Assembly (NCBI GenBank): GCA_029834535.1
Contig: JAQMWT010000317.1
Span: forward strand, 496,001 to 560,000
Direction of reading: 5' to 3'
DNA from: Chrysophaeum taylorii
Taxonomy: Eukaryota; Sar; Pelagophyceae; Pelagomonadales; Pelagomonadaceae
Length of the DNA: 64,000 bases
Made by a program: the position numbers and the translations under genes. The notes beneath the pieces were generated by a model. That model saw only the letters and a list, made by a program, of their open reading frames with translations. It was not told the origin of the DNA and ran no database searches. Below, piece by piece: positions 10,823-21,540 of the stretch (the first letter of the stretch is position 1; each line of letters starts with the position of its first letter).

Positions 10823-12574
10823 TAAGGGATTTAATATCGGCAACGAGGAGCGAAAGATGCTTGTACAGAGTGCTGTACGTACCGGCAGGCAGAGCATTGC
10901 TGAGCATGTCACAGCAAAGGTCATGGCGTAGAGACAATAGGAAGGATTCCTGTTGTTTGGTGTGGTTGTTTGCACGAATCAACTCCGGTCGAGTGGGGTA
11001 GCGTAATTTTCCGTTGCGAGGGTCAAGTAAAATAATATTGGCATACCCTCGGACGGTTGGCAATGGGGCAAGCTTGGAGTGGATTTTAGAGCCGAGTTCG
11101 CGGTCACTTCCACGAAGATACCCTATATAGCGACTATGAGATAAGTGGTGATCATCCAGAGCAAAATGAGAATCCCTGTAATCGAAAGAGTTGCCGGTGG
11201 CCTTGTAGGTAAGGCAGCCAGGCATCACAAGAGAGCATCTGGACAAGAGTTTTTGTATGGCGGTGCCATAGGTGGCAGCGGAGCCAACTTGGGGAAGGGC
11301 TTGGACTATCCACAAGCAACCCATAAACGGCTCCAAATATATGAACCTGTCCCGGTCGCGGGGGATGTCGGAAGCAGTGAACGTATACGTGCTTCCAAAG
11401 GCGTTGATGGGAGTTTGATGTTTGGTGGTGGCGTTCTCTATGGTGAGGTTGCCGTCGGAATGGTGGCCACCAGTTAAGAAGTGGGAGTTGTGTGATGTTG
11501 ATGAGGTTGTAAGTAATAACCTGTGTGACGGTTGGTTAGTTTCGAAAACGGTTATGTAATAGGACACAGGAGTGGCTGAGTTAGTGTGTAAGCTGGCAAA
11601 CAAGTTATAGAGGATTGTAAAAACCTTGACGTGTATAGGATGTGTTGCATTGGGTAGTGGCTCCATAGAGGAGCGTTTAAAGCACAACTGATGATAAGTA
11701 CACTCGGATTGAACAGAGTGAGTACGTTGTTTGTGAGCCTGTTGTGAGTGAAGGCGAAGCAGTAACATATTGAGGGATTCAAGGTCAGCCATAGTAAGCT
11801 GAGCAGAACCTGTGCGAGAGTAAGGTGCAAAAGTTTTAGGAACGGGGATATATGGAGGATCGGGGAACACCCGGATCCAGTCTTTGGATACGTGTTTAGG
11901 TAGCCAAAGGCGCTTGGGAATAGCTTGTAGATCATCCACGATCTTTAGGAAGGGGCGTGGATGGAGGATGGGCCACGATGATAGTTTAATTGGTCCAGTA
12001 GAATATCTGCGTGCGACGCATATCCACCTTTCTCTAGATTGGTAGTCGCCACATAGGTAGGTCGGGAACCTATCAACAACATCGACACAGTAATCAAGGG
12101 TAGTATAGATAAGGTTGGCCACTGTGATGTGGTCTTGATGACAGTACTTATGCGGAGGCGTCATCTCAGCCAGTAGTACCAAGGGCTGGAGTAGCTTGAT
12201 GACAGACAGCATGCTGTCGAAAAGAAGTCGTCCAGCAGGCTGTGTAAGTCTTCTGACTTTCGCTGTTTTAGTAAATTCCTGTTTGTGCAGGGAGGAGTGA
12301 TCTCAATTATATCACAATAGAATGTGCGCCTTTCCTCTGGTGAGATTAGGTGAAGATGGTTAATAAAGGCGGGGAGAGATTCAAATAATAGTACAGTAGG
12401 AAAACGGTGGCGTAACATACGAACAAGCGTATCATCAGACTCAACAACAACTTTTACATTGATATTTAAGCCTAAGTCATTAGTGGCTTGAGACAGGAAC
12501 GCCGGAGTTGACAAACCAGAACAAAGTAACATGACAGAGGGTTTGCGGAGATTGGACTCTTGTGAGAGAAACAC
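10806..12574 (-). mobile_element. C5-cytosine DNA methyltransferase-like region inside the Copia element
   Basis: Between gag and integrase lies a region with the ordered landmarks of a C5-cytosine methyltransferase. They are a LLCSGLSTPAF segment (motif I, usually LFSGxGG), VVVESDDTLVRMLRHRFP (motif II, acidic residue after a strand), DIIEITPPCTN (motif IV with the catalytic Pro-Cys), PLVLLAEM (motif VI position), DYQSRERWICVARR (motif VIII, usually GxPQxRxRxFxVxxR) and, far downstream, RYPTRPELIRA and LSNALPAGTYS (motifs IX-X). The spacing between VIII and IX is long, which leaves room for a large target-recognition domain. The family is known to have been captured by retrotransposons in a few algae and dinoflagellates. 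This copy looks broken and its activity is unknown. Confidence 0.62.
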
Positions 12575-13059
12575 TGGGCGTGACAGTAGTCAAGTTAATG
12601 GCTACGTATTTTGCTGAACAAATTTGTTCTGTTTCCGAAGATTGAGAACCAAAGGGCGAATCCACGGGCGATCTGGTAAAACTCTTTGGAGTAGGTAGTT
12701 GTAGTATGCCAGTAGATCCCTGTTTTCATGGTATCGCCTGAGGGGAAATGCGAGAGAGCGAAGTTCCAGCCGCTTGTCGCGCGCGATGTTGTAAGTGAGA
12801 CAAGGGAGAGCGGGTAAATTAGCTGCTACATAGTGTATGGGTATACGTACATCTTTGTCTATGCGGCTCGTGACAGCGCCGAGCTTTGGCTCAGCTCGAT
12901 CATTGAACACAGTGGCCAGGTTCGTCTGGTTCCACTCGAGCATGCTCAGGATAGCAAGATGTCGGTCATGCACTGGCTGAAGACATAAAGCGAAGTCGAT
13001 CTTAACATAGCCAACTTGTGGATGATCTGGTAGAGGAACAACAATGTTACGTGTTAATA

Positions 13060-15299
13060 TCATGTGTGATGCCCGTTGTTGTCCTTCATGTAGTTGGTGA
13101 GGAAGGCGCTTTCCGAATGTGGGCAAGTAGTGGAGAGGCTGGCTGTGAAGAAGTTCTTCAGCAATAACAGATTCGTTGGAATAATTATCGGTTGAACAGG
13201 TGGTGATGGTTCGTCAGCCTCATCAGCCATGCCGTGCTTTTCATCAAATGACGATTGCGAAGTATGATCGGCATCCCTTTTGGTTTCGGCTTGTGATGGT
13301 GTATTGAGGGCAGATTGGGCCTGTGAAGATAGCGAGGACAATAATGCTGGTGGTAAAGCCGAGATGGCGGAAGCGGTGAAGAGGTTAGGCACAGTATTGG
13401 AAGGATTACCCTGAGTGTTTGTAGTAGGAGGAGTTGCCTTTGGGGTGGGAGCAGTAACAACAGTATGGTGTTGTGGCTCCACGTAGTTTAACGACTTTTC
13501 GGTCGAGGATAGATGAACGTCTACATCATAAATGATGTCTTCTGCAAACATGAGCTGTTCGTTTAGACGAAGTAAACTACTGTTGTCCTCAGTAGATGTC
13601 GTTGACAGAAAGTCAGCTGATTGTAATAGAGTCTCAAAAAACTTGTTGATGTTCTGTTGTAGCTGAGCCGTGGTATCATTATCTGTCACATGCTTCGTAA
13701 GTTCACTACACTGTTCTCGCAGGGTGTTTAAGGTGTGGTTTGTTCGATCTAATAATTTCATGTTAGACCGAGAGGACCTGTCAAAAGTGGGGGGGTAAAT
13801 TGGACGGTCATGGGACTGTCCGGCAGTTTTCTTGGTGACGTAAGAATCACCAGGACGATAATACGATAAATCGCTGCGAGAGAAAGGCTGGCGAGCATCA
13901 TTAGAGTTACGCAAGCGTCTAGCATTAAACGTGGAAGATGTACCAGGTTGGGACGAAGTGATGAAGGCGAGTGTGTTAGCAGTTTGAGTCAGACTTTTGT
14001 CTGATGAGTCCAAAGTGTTTGTTAGTAGTAACTTTGGCTTTGGTTGAGATGATAAACCTTCGACATAGGGTTGCCAAGAAACAGGGCGTTCTAAGCGTCT
14101 TTGTTCGACCCATTTAATACTACATTGTAAAGGTCTAATGCGTATTCTAAAATGTAGCTAGGGTTGGTAGGGTGACACAATCGTCCAGCTTCTGGCACAG
14201 GCCGAGATGAAGATCGGGTTTCGTACATATAACACCAATCTACCCAACCACGATCGTAACGGTTGTTGCTGGTATTATCGGCATAATGCCGATGTATCTC
14301 TTCATAGATTTTTCTACAAAGAGTGCCAAAGTCGAATTGAAGGTCAGTCTCTTCCTGGTTAAGTTGGTAAGAGATTTGCCTAAATGCTAGGACAGCTTCG
14401 ATAAATACATGGACATACTAGTATTATAAACAACAGAGTTAAATTGCTGTTTCAAATAGGACACATAAGTAGTCGTAACAGACTCGTAGTGACTAAAGGC
14501 GATGAGCATAATAGCTCGAGCCTTGTTGGGTAAATAACTTTTGTTGTATACCTCATTGATGGCGGGCCAGGCCGCAAGTGCCGGTTTTCCAACACTTTCA
14601 AGATTGAAGTAAGTATGCAAGAATGTAGCATACGTGTTCTGATAAGTGTGCCAGTCAGCAGCAGTTAACGAAAACATGGTAACAGGGGCACGAACACGGG
14701 TGTCGAAAGCTAGTGCCTTCGGGTGCGCGCGATTTAAGATTCGTTCCTCTTCTAAGAAACGAGCATTGATTTCAGGACGTAATGCCTTGACTTCATAGTC
14801 GTAACAGACAGTAGCTAGCTGAGCTACTTCTGCATCAGGTAAGTGGGGGGAAGCTTCGTTGGTGAAATGCCATTCCTGATACTCAGGGGGCAATTCATCA
14901 ACAGCTAAACGGAGATCAGCAGCCCTATCGGTCTTCCATTCCAGGAAAACGCGATCGAGAATTTGATTCCGGAGGATCTCGTAGTCCTTGCATAGCCGAG
15001 TATATTCTTCGTACGAGTCGTACTCGAGGAAAGCATCGGCATGACTGGACCGTAATAATTGCTTATTGTTTCATTTGCAAGGATACCTTGCGAGTCTGAA
15101 GCTGAAATCGATTTCCATCGTTAAGAAACTCAACTACAGGAGCTTCGAGCTTCAATATATCCGCACTTGTGATCGCCTTGGGTGCGGCTCGTGCTGCGTG
15201 TTCTGCCATAGCAGTTGACGGGGAACCTGTGGGTTCAGTCACACAGTTGACACTGTCTAGACATTCTAAGGGGGTCTGTCTATCGGTGTCTATGTACAC
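13060..15299 (-). mobile_element. Gag-like region of the Copia element
   Basis: First coding part after the primer site. The segment near 14.4-14.9 kb is helix-rich and of capsid-like character (…TAADWHTYQNTYATFLHTYF…). The segment 13.1-14.0 kb is basic, Ser/Arg/Asn-rich and low-complexity, as in nucleocapsid tails, and is followed by a STEKSLNYV peptide. No CCHC knuckle was found. The gag role is inferred from position and composition, not from a recognised motif. This part looks broken. Confidence 0.5.
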
Positions 15300-15716
15300 T
15301 CATCGTTTTCGATGGAAAGATGTCTATTTGACGACTGTGCAAGCTGTGAGTCCAGAGTAGTGTCGCTAAGCGTAGTCACTCAGGCAGCTGGTTAGTTTTG
15401 GTGCTCTCAAGGAGCTTGTTAAGTGCATTGCCATGGAATGTACGAGTGGACGTACCCAAAATATTCCATAACATGTGTGCAAGAGTACAGGTTAGCCAAT
15501 TACACACACATCAACATTGACATGACAATACGATGCTATGAACAGGTGCACACAAGGTTACACGATCACGTGTGCAAAAAAGTATTATATACAGCCCAAT
15601 GGTAATGGCGTTGTATTTACAAGTGTGTTTTCGTGGCGAGGCTAAACAGGCGCGGTAACTGTTCAAAACCCATAGGTTACGTGCACGTTTTAACACATGG
15701 TTTCTCAGGGACCCGC

Positions 15717-15730
15717 CTGGGCCCATAACC
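15717..15730 (-). promoter_or_regulatory. Primer-binding site for a half initiator tRNA-Met
   Basis: Immediately inside the 5' LTR the element strand reads GGTTATGGGCCCAG. This is complementary to the anticodon arm of initiator tRNA-Met (CTGGGCCCATAACC), not to a tRNA 3' end. It is the arrangement known from Drosophila copia and Ty5, where a tRNA fragment primes reverse transcription. Exact match and position make chance unlikely. Confidence 0.85.
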
Positions 15731-16045
15731 TGCAGAGCATTTAGCAAGCAGTGGTAAGTCACCTGGGAAACCATCCCGTCTCATCATGAACGTCTGGAAG
15801 TATTTAATTCGGGGAATGAAAAGGTATGTTCCCTATATCCTCAGAACACGACAGGCGGCATCTAGAACTACACGAGAAAGGTAAAGTGTATAGTGCTACA
15901 TACCTCGGGACGCGCTAGACCATGATGATGAGCGTAGGCACAAATCAAAGGACTATTTGATTGTGTAGAAAGGAAGAAGAAGGGTAAGGAAGAGATCACG
16001 TTCTCAACGGACGGATAAGGGTAAGAGGCAGCAGATTTCTGTACA
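15731..16045 (-). repeat. 5' LTR of the Copia element
   Basis: 315 bp copy lying upstream in the sense of transcription. It begins and ends in the TG/CA manner and directly adjoins the primer-binding site. It matches the copy at 2874-3188 almost base for base. Confidence 0.9.
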
Positions 16046-16050
16046 GGATG

Positions 16051-16948
16051 ATCGCAGCGTCAAGGATGTCGGTGACCGTGCTGTTCGAGCAATCAACAAA
16101 AACTCATTAGATAACTGTGTGCATTCGCAAGAGATCCATCGGACTACATGGTGAGTGCAAGAGCAATGGTCACATGTGCCCATCTATGTTGGGCATATCG
16201 AGGGGGGCCTCGTTGGTAGGCTGGAGAGTGCTAAGAGCTGCGTTGCAGTAGAATGCGTCCGCTCTCGACTGGGGACTCGCCATGCGCCTGGCCACGACGC
16301 TGGATCAGCCCAAAGTTCAGGTGTTAGCAACGGGTGGGGTTAGAGGGGATCATAGCGATTCAAGGCGGAACATATGAAGGGAATTTGTCGGCGACTTTGG
16401 GGAACTTGATTGCGTCTCCGACTTTTGGTGTCGTTGACAGTTTGTTGATAGTCACAGGCGCTGACACCAGAGTGTGACGATTGTGAAGCAGTGCATAGCG
16501 CCCAGCCATCTTGGAGAGATTTCACTCTCTCCGGGTACATGGTAGAGACTGCGTGCAGTCTTAGGCGTGTACAGACCATCCCGCTTGTCACATGCTACTA
16601 CACAAGGTAGGGATTTAGGCCCTAACTCCTTAAGGACATTAAGTCCCATAGAAGCGTTTACACTGACAACGAGGAACGAAGCCTCTGTTAATTAAACAGA
16701 AAACACCGTACCTGACGGTACGCACCTGGAGGCCTACTCCATGTTGGAAGAGAGCTTCAGACTGTATTCTTCATAGTCATGAATAAGTAATTGCGGAAGG
16801 GTAAGGGAGGAAAGAGGGAAAGCCGTATTGCGGAGAGAAAACCCTCTAGTGGAGATAGGTGTGAAAGGAGTGAGGTGTTCCACTGTCGTACACATAATAG
16901 TGTAGCGCTCAGGACCCCCTCAACGCGTGAAATAATGTTTTATGCATT
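16051..16948. other. Intergenic, no gene recognised
   Basis: Flank of the first Copia element up to the coding part of the second. Only short frames without motifs. It may contain the 3' end of the second element, but no LTR pair could be matched. Confidence 0.4.
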
Positions 16949-19900
16949 TCAGACGTTCTTGAGTACGGAGCTTGTGTATGATACATGGGAGCAGCGAATA
17001 GATTGAACAAACAACAATAATACAAAGGAAGAAGTAACATAACAATTAAGTCTAGGAGGATGAAGTTGGACGTGTTGTGACATTGCGTAGAGAAGCGGCA
17101 TCCACAACATCAGATGTGTGGTCCAACTCATCATCACTATTGTCTCAAGTTTTTTTGATTCTGGAGAGGAAGAGTCATGATCTTCGGGTTGGTTGTTAGA
17201 AGCATTGTTTATAGTTATAGCGCCACTGAAAGCGACCAGGGGAGCCATGACAGACGAGAGATAGGACCTAGCTGCGTCCGGTGTTAAAGTATGCAAATCT
17301 GCTGCAGGAATAACATGATCCTGTGCATCAGACATAGCGGCATATAAGTTATTAGCTGTATCGTCAATTAGGGTTTGCTGTGCCTCTTCGTAAGTATTTG
17401 GAGGAAACTGTCCAATAGACGAAATGAGTGATGTCGAAATGATGTGAACAAAGACAGCAAGGGTAGGCAGCATAGTATCCTGGTGCAGTTGGTAGCTTGA
17501 TAGTATATTATCTAAGAGCGAGACATGTTTGATGTTCTCGGTTACTTGGGCATTAAGAGTGGCGTTAGCTTCTTGTAGCTGAGTTATATTCTTCAAGGCA
17601 TCAGAAAGTTGTTGTTCTCGTTCCATCAATTGCTGATCACTTTTAGCGATATGTGAAGATAGAGATTGTACTTCTTCTCTTAACTGGCGCAAAGATTCAA
17701 TTACATTATCATTAAGTTCGTCTGGCGTGGGTTCAACTGGTGCGGGTTCGACTGTTACAGGTTTTTTATCCTCAGACAATTTTGTGTCTGAAAATGCGTC
17801 TATTATGGCAGAGGGATAACCAACCTGGATCAGTACGTTTTTAAAGGCGGTCTGATGCTCGGGTGATAGTTGAAGAAAGTAATCCAACATTGGCGGTAAC
17901 ATCTCGTGAGAAGTGTCATTAAACTGGTGAAAGACATCATTAACGAAACTTTCAATGAGCACATCAAGTAGCTCATCAGGATTGGTCACGACACAGACTT
18001 TATCTTCGACAGACTGTAGTAATGACCAAGCCGCTACAAGAACCTCGAGATTGACATTCGAGACATAAGGCAGCTGTAGCAAGAGGGGTGCGTTATCGTT
18101 AGGATTCACAATGATTTTAGAAGCATTCAGATTATGGGTAGCCATGCATTTCATAAGCGCCTCTTTAAGCAGCTTGTTGATTGCAATGGACTTCCCAAAA
18201 CGGAGAATGATGGCTCTCATGTGTGCAGCTGGATCATTATAGCAAGAAAGGTGAAACGACTGAAGACTGTTCCTAATTAATGCTAACCGTGCTGTGACAG
18301 ATTACACATGACACAGATCAAAATAAAAAATGGACGCGGTACGTCAAAACAATGCGAACGAAGCATGTTGATCCGACGCAAGGTGGTCCTCGATGATCTT
18401 AATGATTTTATCCGTTTTGATTTCATCTTCGGTGCAAATGGCGAGTACAAGGGGCGTACCCGGCGCATCGGTTTTATTGAAACATTTCGTACACATTACG
18501 TGTACTTTGACAACGCCTTTAATATGTGGGTATCGATGCAATCGAATACCCTCGTTTGCCGGTATGTTAGGAGCATTACGTACGTGCTTCGCCTTTAGAC
18601 ACAATAGAGAGCTCAGGAAGTGGAGGTTGTCAACGCAGTTATTTTGTTGTGCCTCAGTAAGTAATTGTTGGATGGACTGATGCCAGCATTGAGGATTCTT
18701 AGGTGACGGTAGCAATAATTAGGTGGCTGAGTACCAAGCGAGAGAACGTTCCCAGACATCATCGCCATAGCATCGAATTTACAATGCTTTAAAAGAAAGT
18801 ATTCTGTGTTTGCAACATGAGATTTAGTATGGTGTTGTGTTGTTTGTGACTTGGGAGTCACTGGCGAGGACTGATTTCCTTGAGCAACGGAAAGATACGT
18901 TTGATGCTTCCGATTAGGAGAACCAGTAGGAGCAATTCCTGGATTGAGAGCATTAAATGGAGAGGATAACGAAGATATGCCGCCACGTCCACGGTTTAAT
19001 ACAGAGTAGCGTCGGTTCGCAGCATCTTTGGTCTTAGCAGGATTCATTTTATAGAAGTCCTCGCATTGCGTATTTCATTTCACATTTTGGCGAGCCACGA
19101 TACCGTTTTCCATGAGGGTTAGTTTAACGTCATTTCGGACATAGTGAAGGGTAAGGACTAAGCGTCTTGCTGAGCTATGGGTTGTTGTAAACCAAGTAAC
19201 GTGCGGAATCTAGTGAAAAGCGGAGCACCAAAGGGTTTAGTGAATCCATCAGCGATTTTCTGAGTGCCGGAAACATGATGTAAGCGAATACGTCTTAGAT
19301 GTACGTAATCACGAATACGAAACCAGCGTGTGCTAATAGCTTTGGCTTTAGTCGCACTGTCAGGATTGTTTGATAGATGGATAGCAGAAGCAGAGTCCCC
19401 AAGTATAGGGCTGTTACGCATGAATGACATGTCTGATGGGAGAGGGTTGTCATGAGCATCATAATCTAATAACAAATCTTTCCCTGGAGGTTGGCGAAGA
19501 TAGTATTGTGGGTTTATAGCGAATGCCATTTCCGTTAACAATTTGCGTAACCAGACCACATCATCAGCGCACATATTAAGGGCGATGAATTCACTCTCAT
19601 GCGTGGAAGTAGCTGTGATAGGCTGTAGTTTGGACTTCCAGGTGATGAGAGAACCGAACAAAAAGATGGCATAGCCAGTTGTAGATTTGCGGTCTTGTTC
19701 ATAAGAGGGTGCGTTATCAGCATCGACGAACGCAACCAGTGGATCAAAGTTACCTGAATTTACTTGTTCTTTAGTGTAATCCAACATGGTTGCCATATCA
19801 GTACGATTGCCGACGAGAAGTCTAAGGTGGTCCATTAGAGCGGAAGAGCCGGAGTAGTACCATAGTCGAAGATTGCGATTTTCAGGCTTGCGCAAATAGC

Positions 19901-21540
19901 GAGGAGTTCCTGTTAATACTTGGACATGCAAATATGCTGGATTATGCATTCCTCGGGAACAACGACTAAGGCTTTGTGATAAATCAGTGCGACAGGCCAA
20001 CTGTACAAAAGTAAGCTTGCCAAGGAAGGTTGAAAAGGTGTGTAGGATGAACTTGTCCATATCAGAAGATGGCTCTCCAGTTTCATATGTGGTTGAGGGG
20101 GACATAGGTGTAGAGGTAGGACGTAACTGCGTTAGGATGGGATACTCTTCAAACACTGCACCAATTTTAGCTTGACAGTCAAGTGAGATGGAACCATCAG
20201 TGGTACGAGTTATACGCATACCTAAAAGAGTATGAACTTCTTCAAAAATTTCGACCGAGCATTCCTTCTTCATGGCTTGCTGAAATTCACGACGTAGATT
20301 TTCCGATGTACAAGTGATAACAACATCATCCACTGATAGCGTGCAAAGTAAAAACGTAGCATCAGCTTGGACTTTAGCATAGATGTATGTATCTGTACGA
20401 AAACGGGTATAGCCTAATGCGTCAAAGAAACCATTTATGGTTTGGTTCCAAAGGGCAGGACTCTGTCGTAATCCATAAAGAGATTTAAAAAGTTTTGGGA
20501 GACGTCCTCCTTGATATTTTACATCTTCAGGATCGAGTAGGTAAATAACTTGTGGCAGTTTGACATAGATATGAGAATCTATGGGAACTTGAACAAAAGC
20601 ATTAGGTAGGTCTATGTGGTAGACGGGAAGTCGTAGTTGAGCTGCAAGCGCCAGAACACAACGGATACCAGTGAGCTGCGCCATAGGACTAAATGTGTTA
20701 AAAAAGTCAGTGCCCAGAGAAGCTAAGAATCCGCGTAGGACCAATCTCGCTTTATGTTTGATGTATTCGCCGGTAGCATTGGTTTTTATACGTAATACCA
20801 GTCGGGTATCAATAGGATTGGAGTTGACCATGGGCAACGAGAGTTTAAAGCAGCCAAACTTAACAATGTCAAAAATCTCCTTGGAAATAGCGGAGATATA
20901 AGCCTTACGATCAGCGTCTGGGAGACCTTTGAGGCAGGTCAACTCATATTCATCAATCTTGATATCTTTGGCTTGAATTTTTTATTCGTCCGGACCAACA
21001 GTGCTGGGATCTTGAGCGTTGGTAAGATGGATGATTGTGTAGGAAGCGACCTTATTGTTAGTGTGGGCGGGATCTGGGTCTTCGACAAGTTGAATAACTA
21101 GTAGAGGGTCATCTCCAAGGTGTGCATCAACGTAATGAGACTGCACGGTGATGTAGTCTTCGATGGCGGAGAGGTGAGGCTCGGAAGCACCATAAGAAGC
21201 ATCATTATGATCCAAAATAGAATGGGGTGTTAGCAAAGCACAAGCATATTGAGCGGGAGGAGCACGAAAAGCTTGAGCGTGTTCGGAAATGAGATGAACG
21301 AGAGCACGAGGAAGGGGAAAAGTCTGCGAGGCTGAAGTCGTCGAGGAGATGAACAGGAGTGGCATCCGTCGACGGATGGCTAAGGCTCCTATGACACATA
21401 TCTGAAGAAGACTGGAATAGCGCTTGGTAAACATGATGATGAAGGGATTGTGCAAATTCCCCCTCTGGGGGTATAGCCGTCCAATGGATGCCATGAGCAA
21501 TATGAAGGATACACAACGAATAGGGGGCGGGCTGGAAGTG
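16949..21540 (-). mobile_element. Second Copia-class element, truncated, same lineage
   Basis: Minus-strand remnant. A long RT/RNase H frame occupies 19158-20942 (NAFVQVPID, LYGLRQSPALWNQ, CTLSVDDVVITC, DADNAPSYEQDRKSTTGYA, STHESEFIAL, KIADGFTK). Upstream, at about 21.0-21.5 kb, is the integrase tail, with ILDHNDASYGAS matching IDHNSSEFGATS of the first element. Downstream, 18.3-19.05 kb and 16.9-18.2 kb hold the counterpart of the post-pol ORF, with a CTKCFNKTD Cys pair and a coiled coil (QQLMEREQQLSDALKNI). Gag, primer site and 5' LTR are missing, and the remnant ends near 21.5 kb against the repeat-protein remains. No LTR was found. It is clearly diverged from element 1 in sequence, hence older or a different subfamily. 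Confidence 0.8.

Larger units (their letters stand above)
2874..16045 (-). mobile_element. Copia-class LTR retrotransposon, 13.2 kb, with extra ORFs
   Basis: Complete LTR-to-LTR Ty1/Copia-type element transcribed on the minus strand. Both ends carry a 315 bp LTR, and GGATG is duplicated at 2869-2873 and 16046-16050, which fixes both borders. In transcription order it holds a tRNA primer site, gag-like region (15.3-13.1 kb), cytosine-methyltransferase-like region (12.6-10.8 kb), integrase (9.6-7.7 kb), reverse transcriptase/RNase H (7.2-5.4 kb) and a further coiled-coil ORF (4.9-3.3 kb). Integrase before RT is the Copia order. At 13.2 kb it is two to three times the usual Copia length. A Helitron-like insertion accounts for 1.2 kb and the extra ORFs for much of the rest. 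LTRs differ at about 4 of 315 positions, so insertion is recent. The coding part nevertheless looks broken, with several breaks. Confidence 0.9.
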
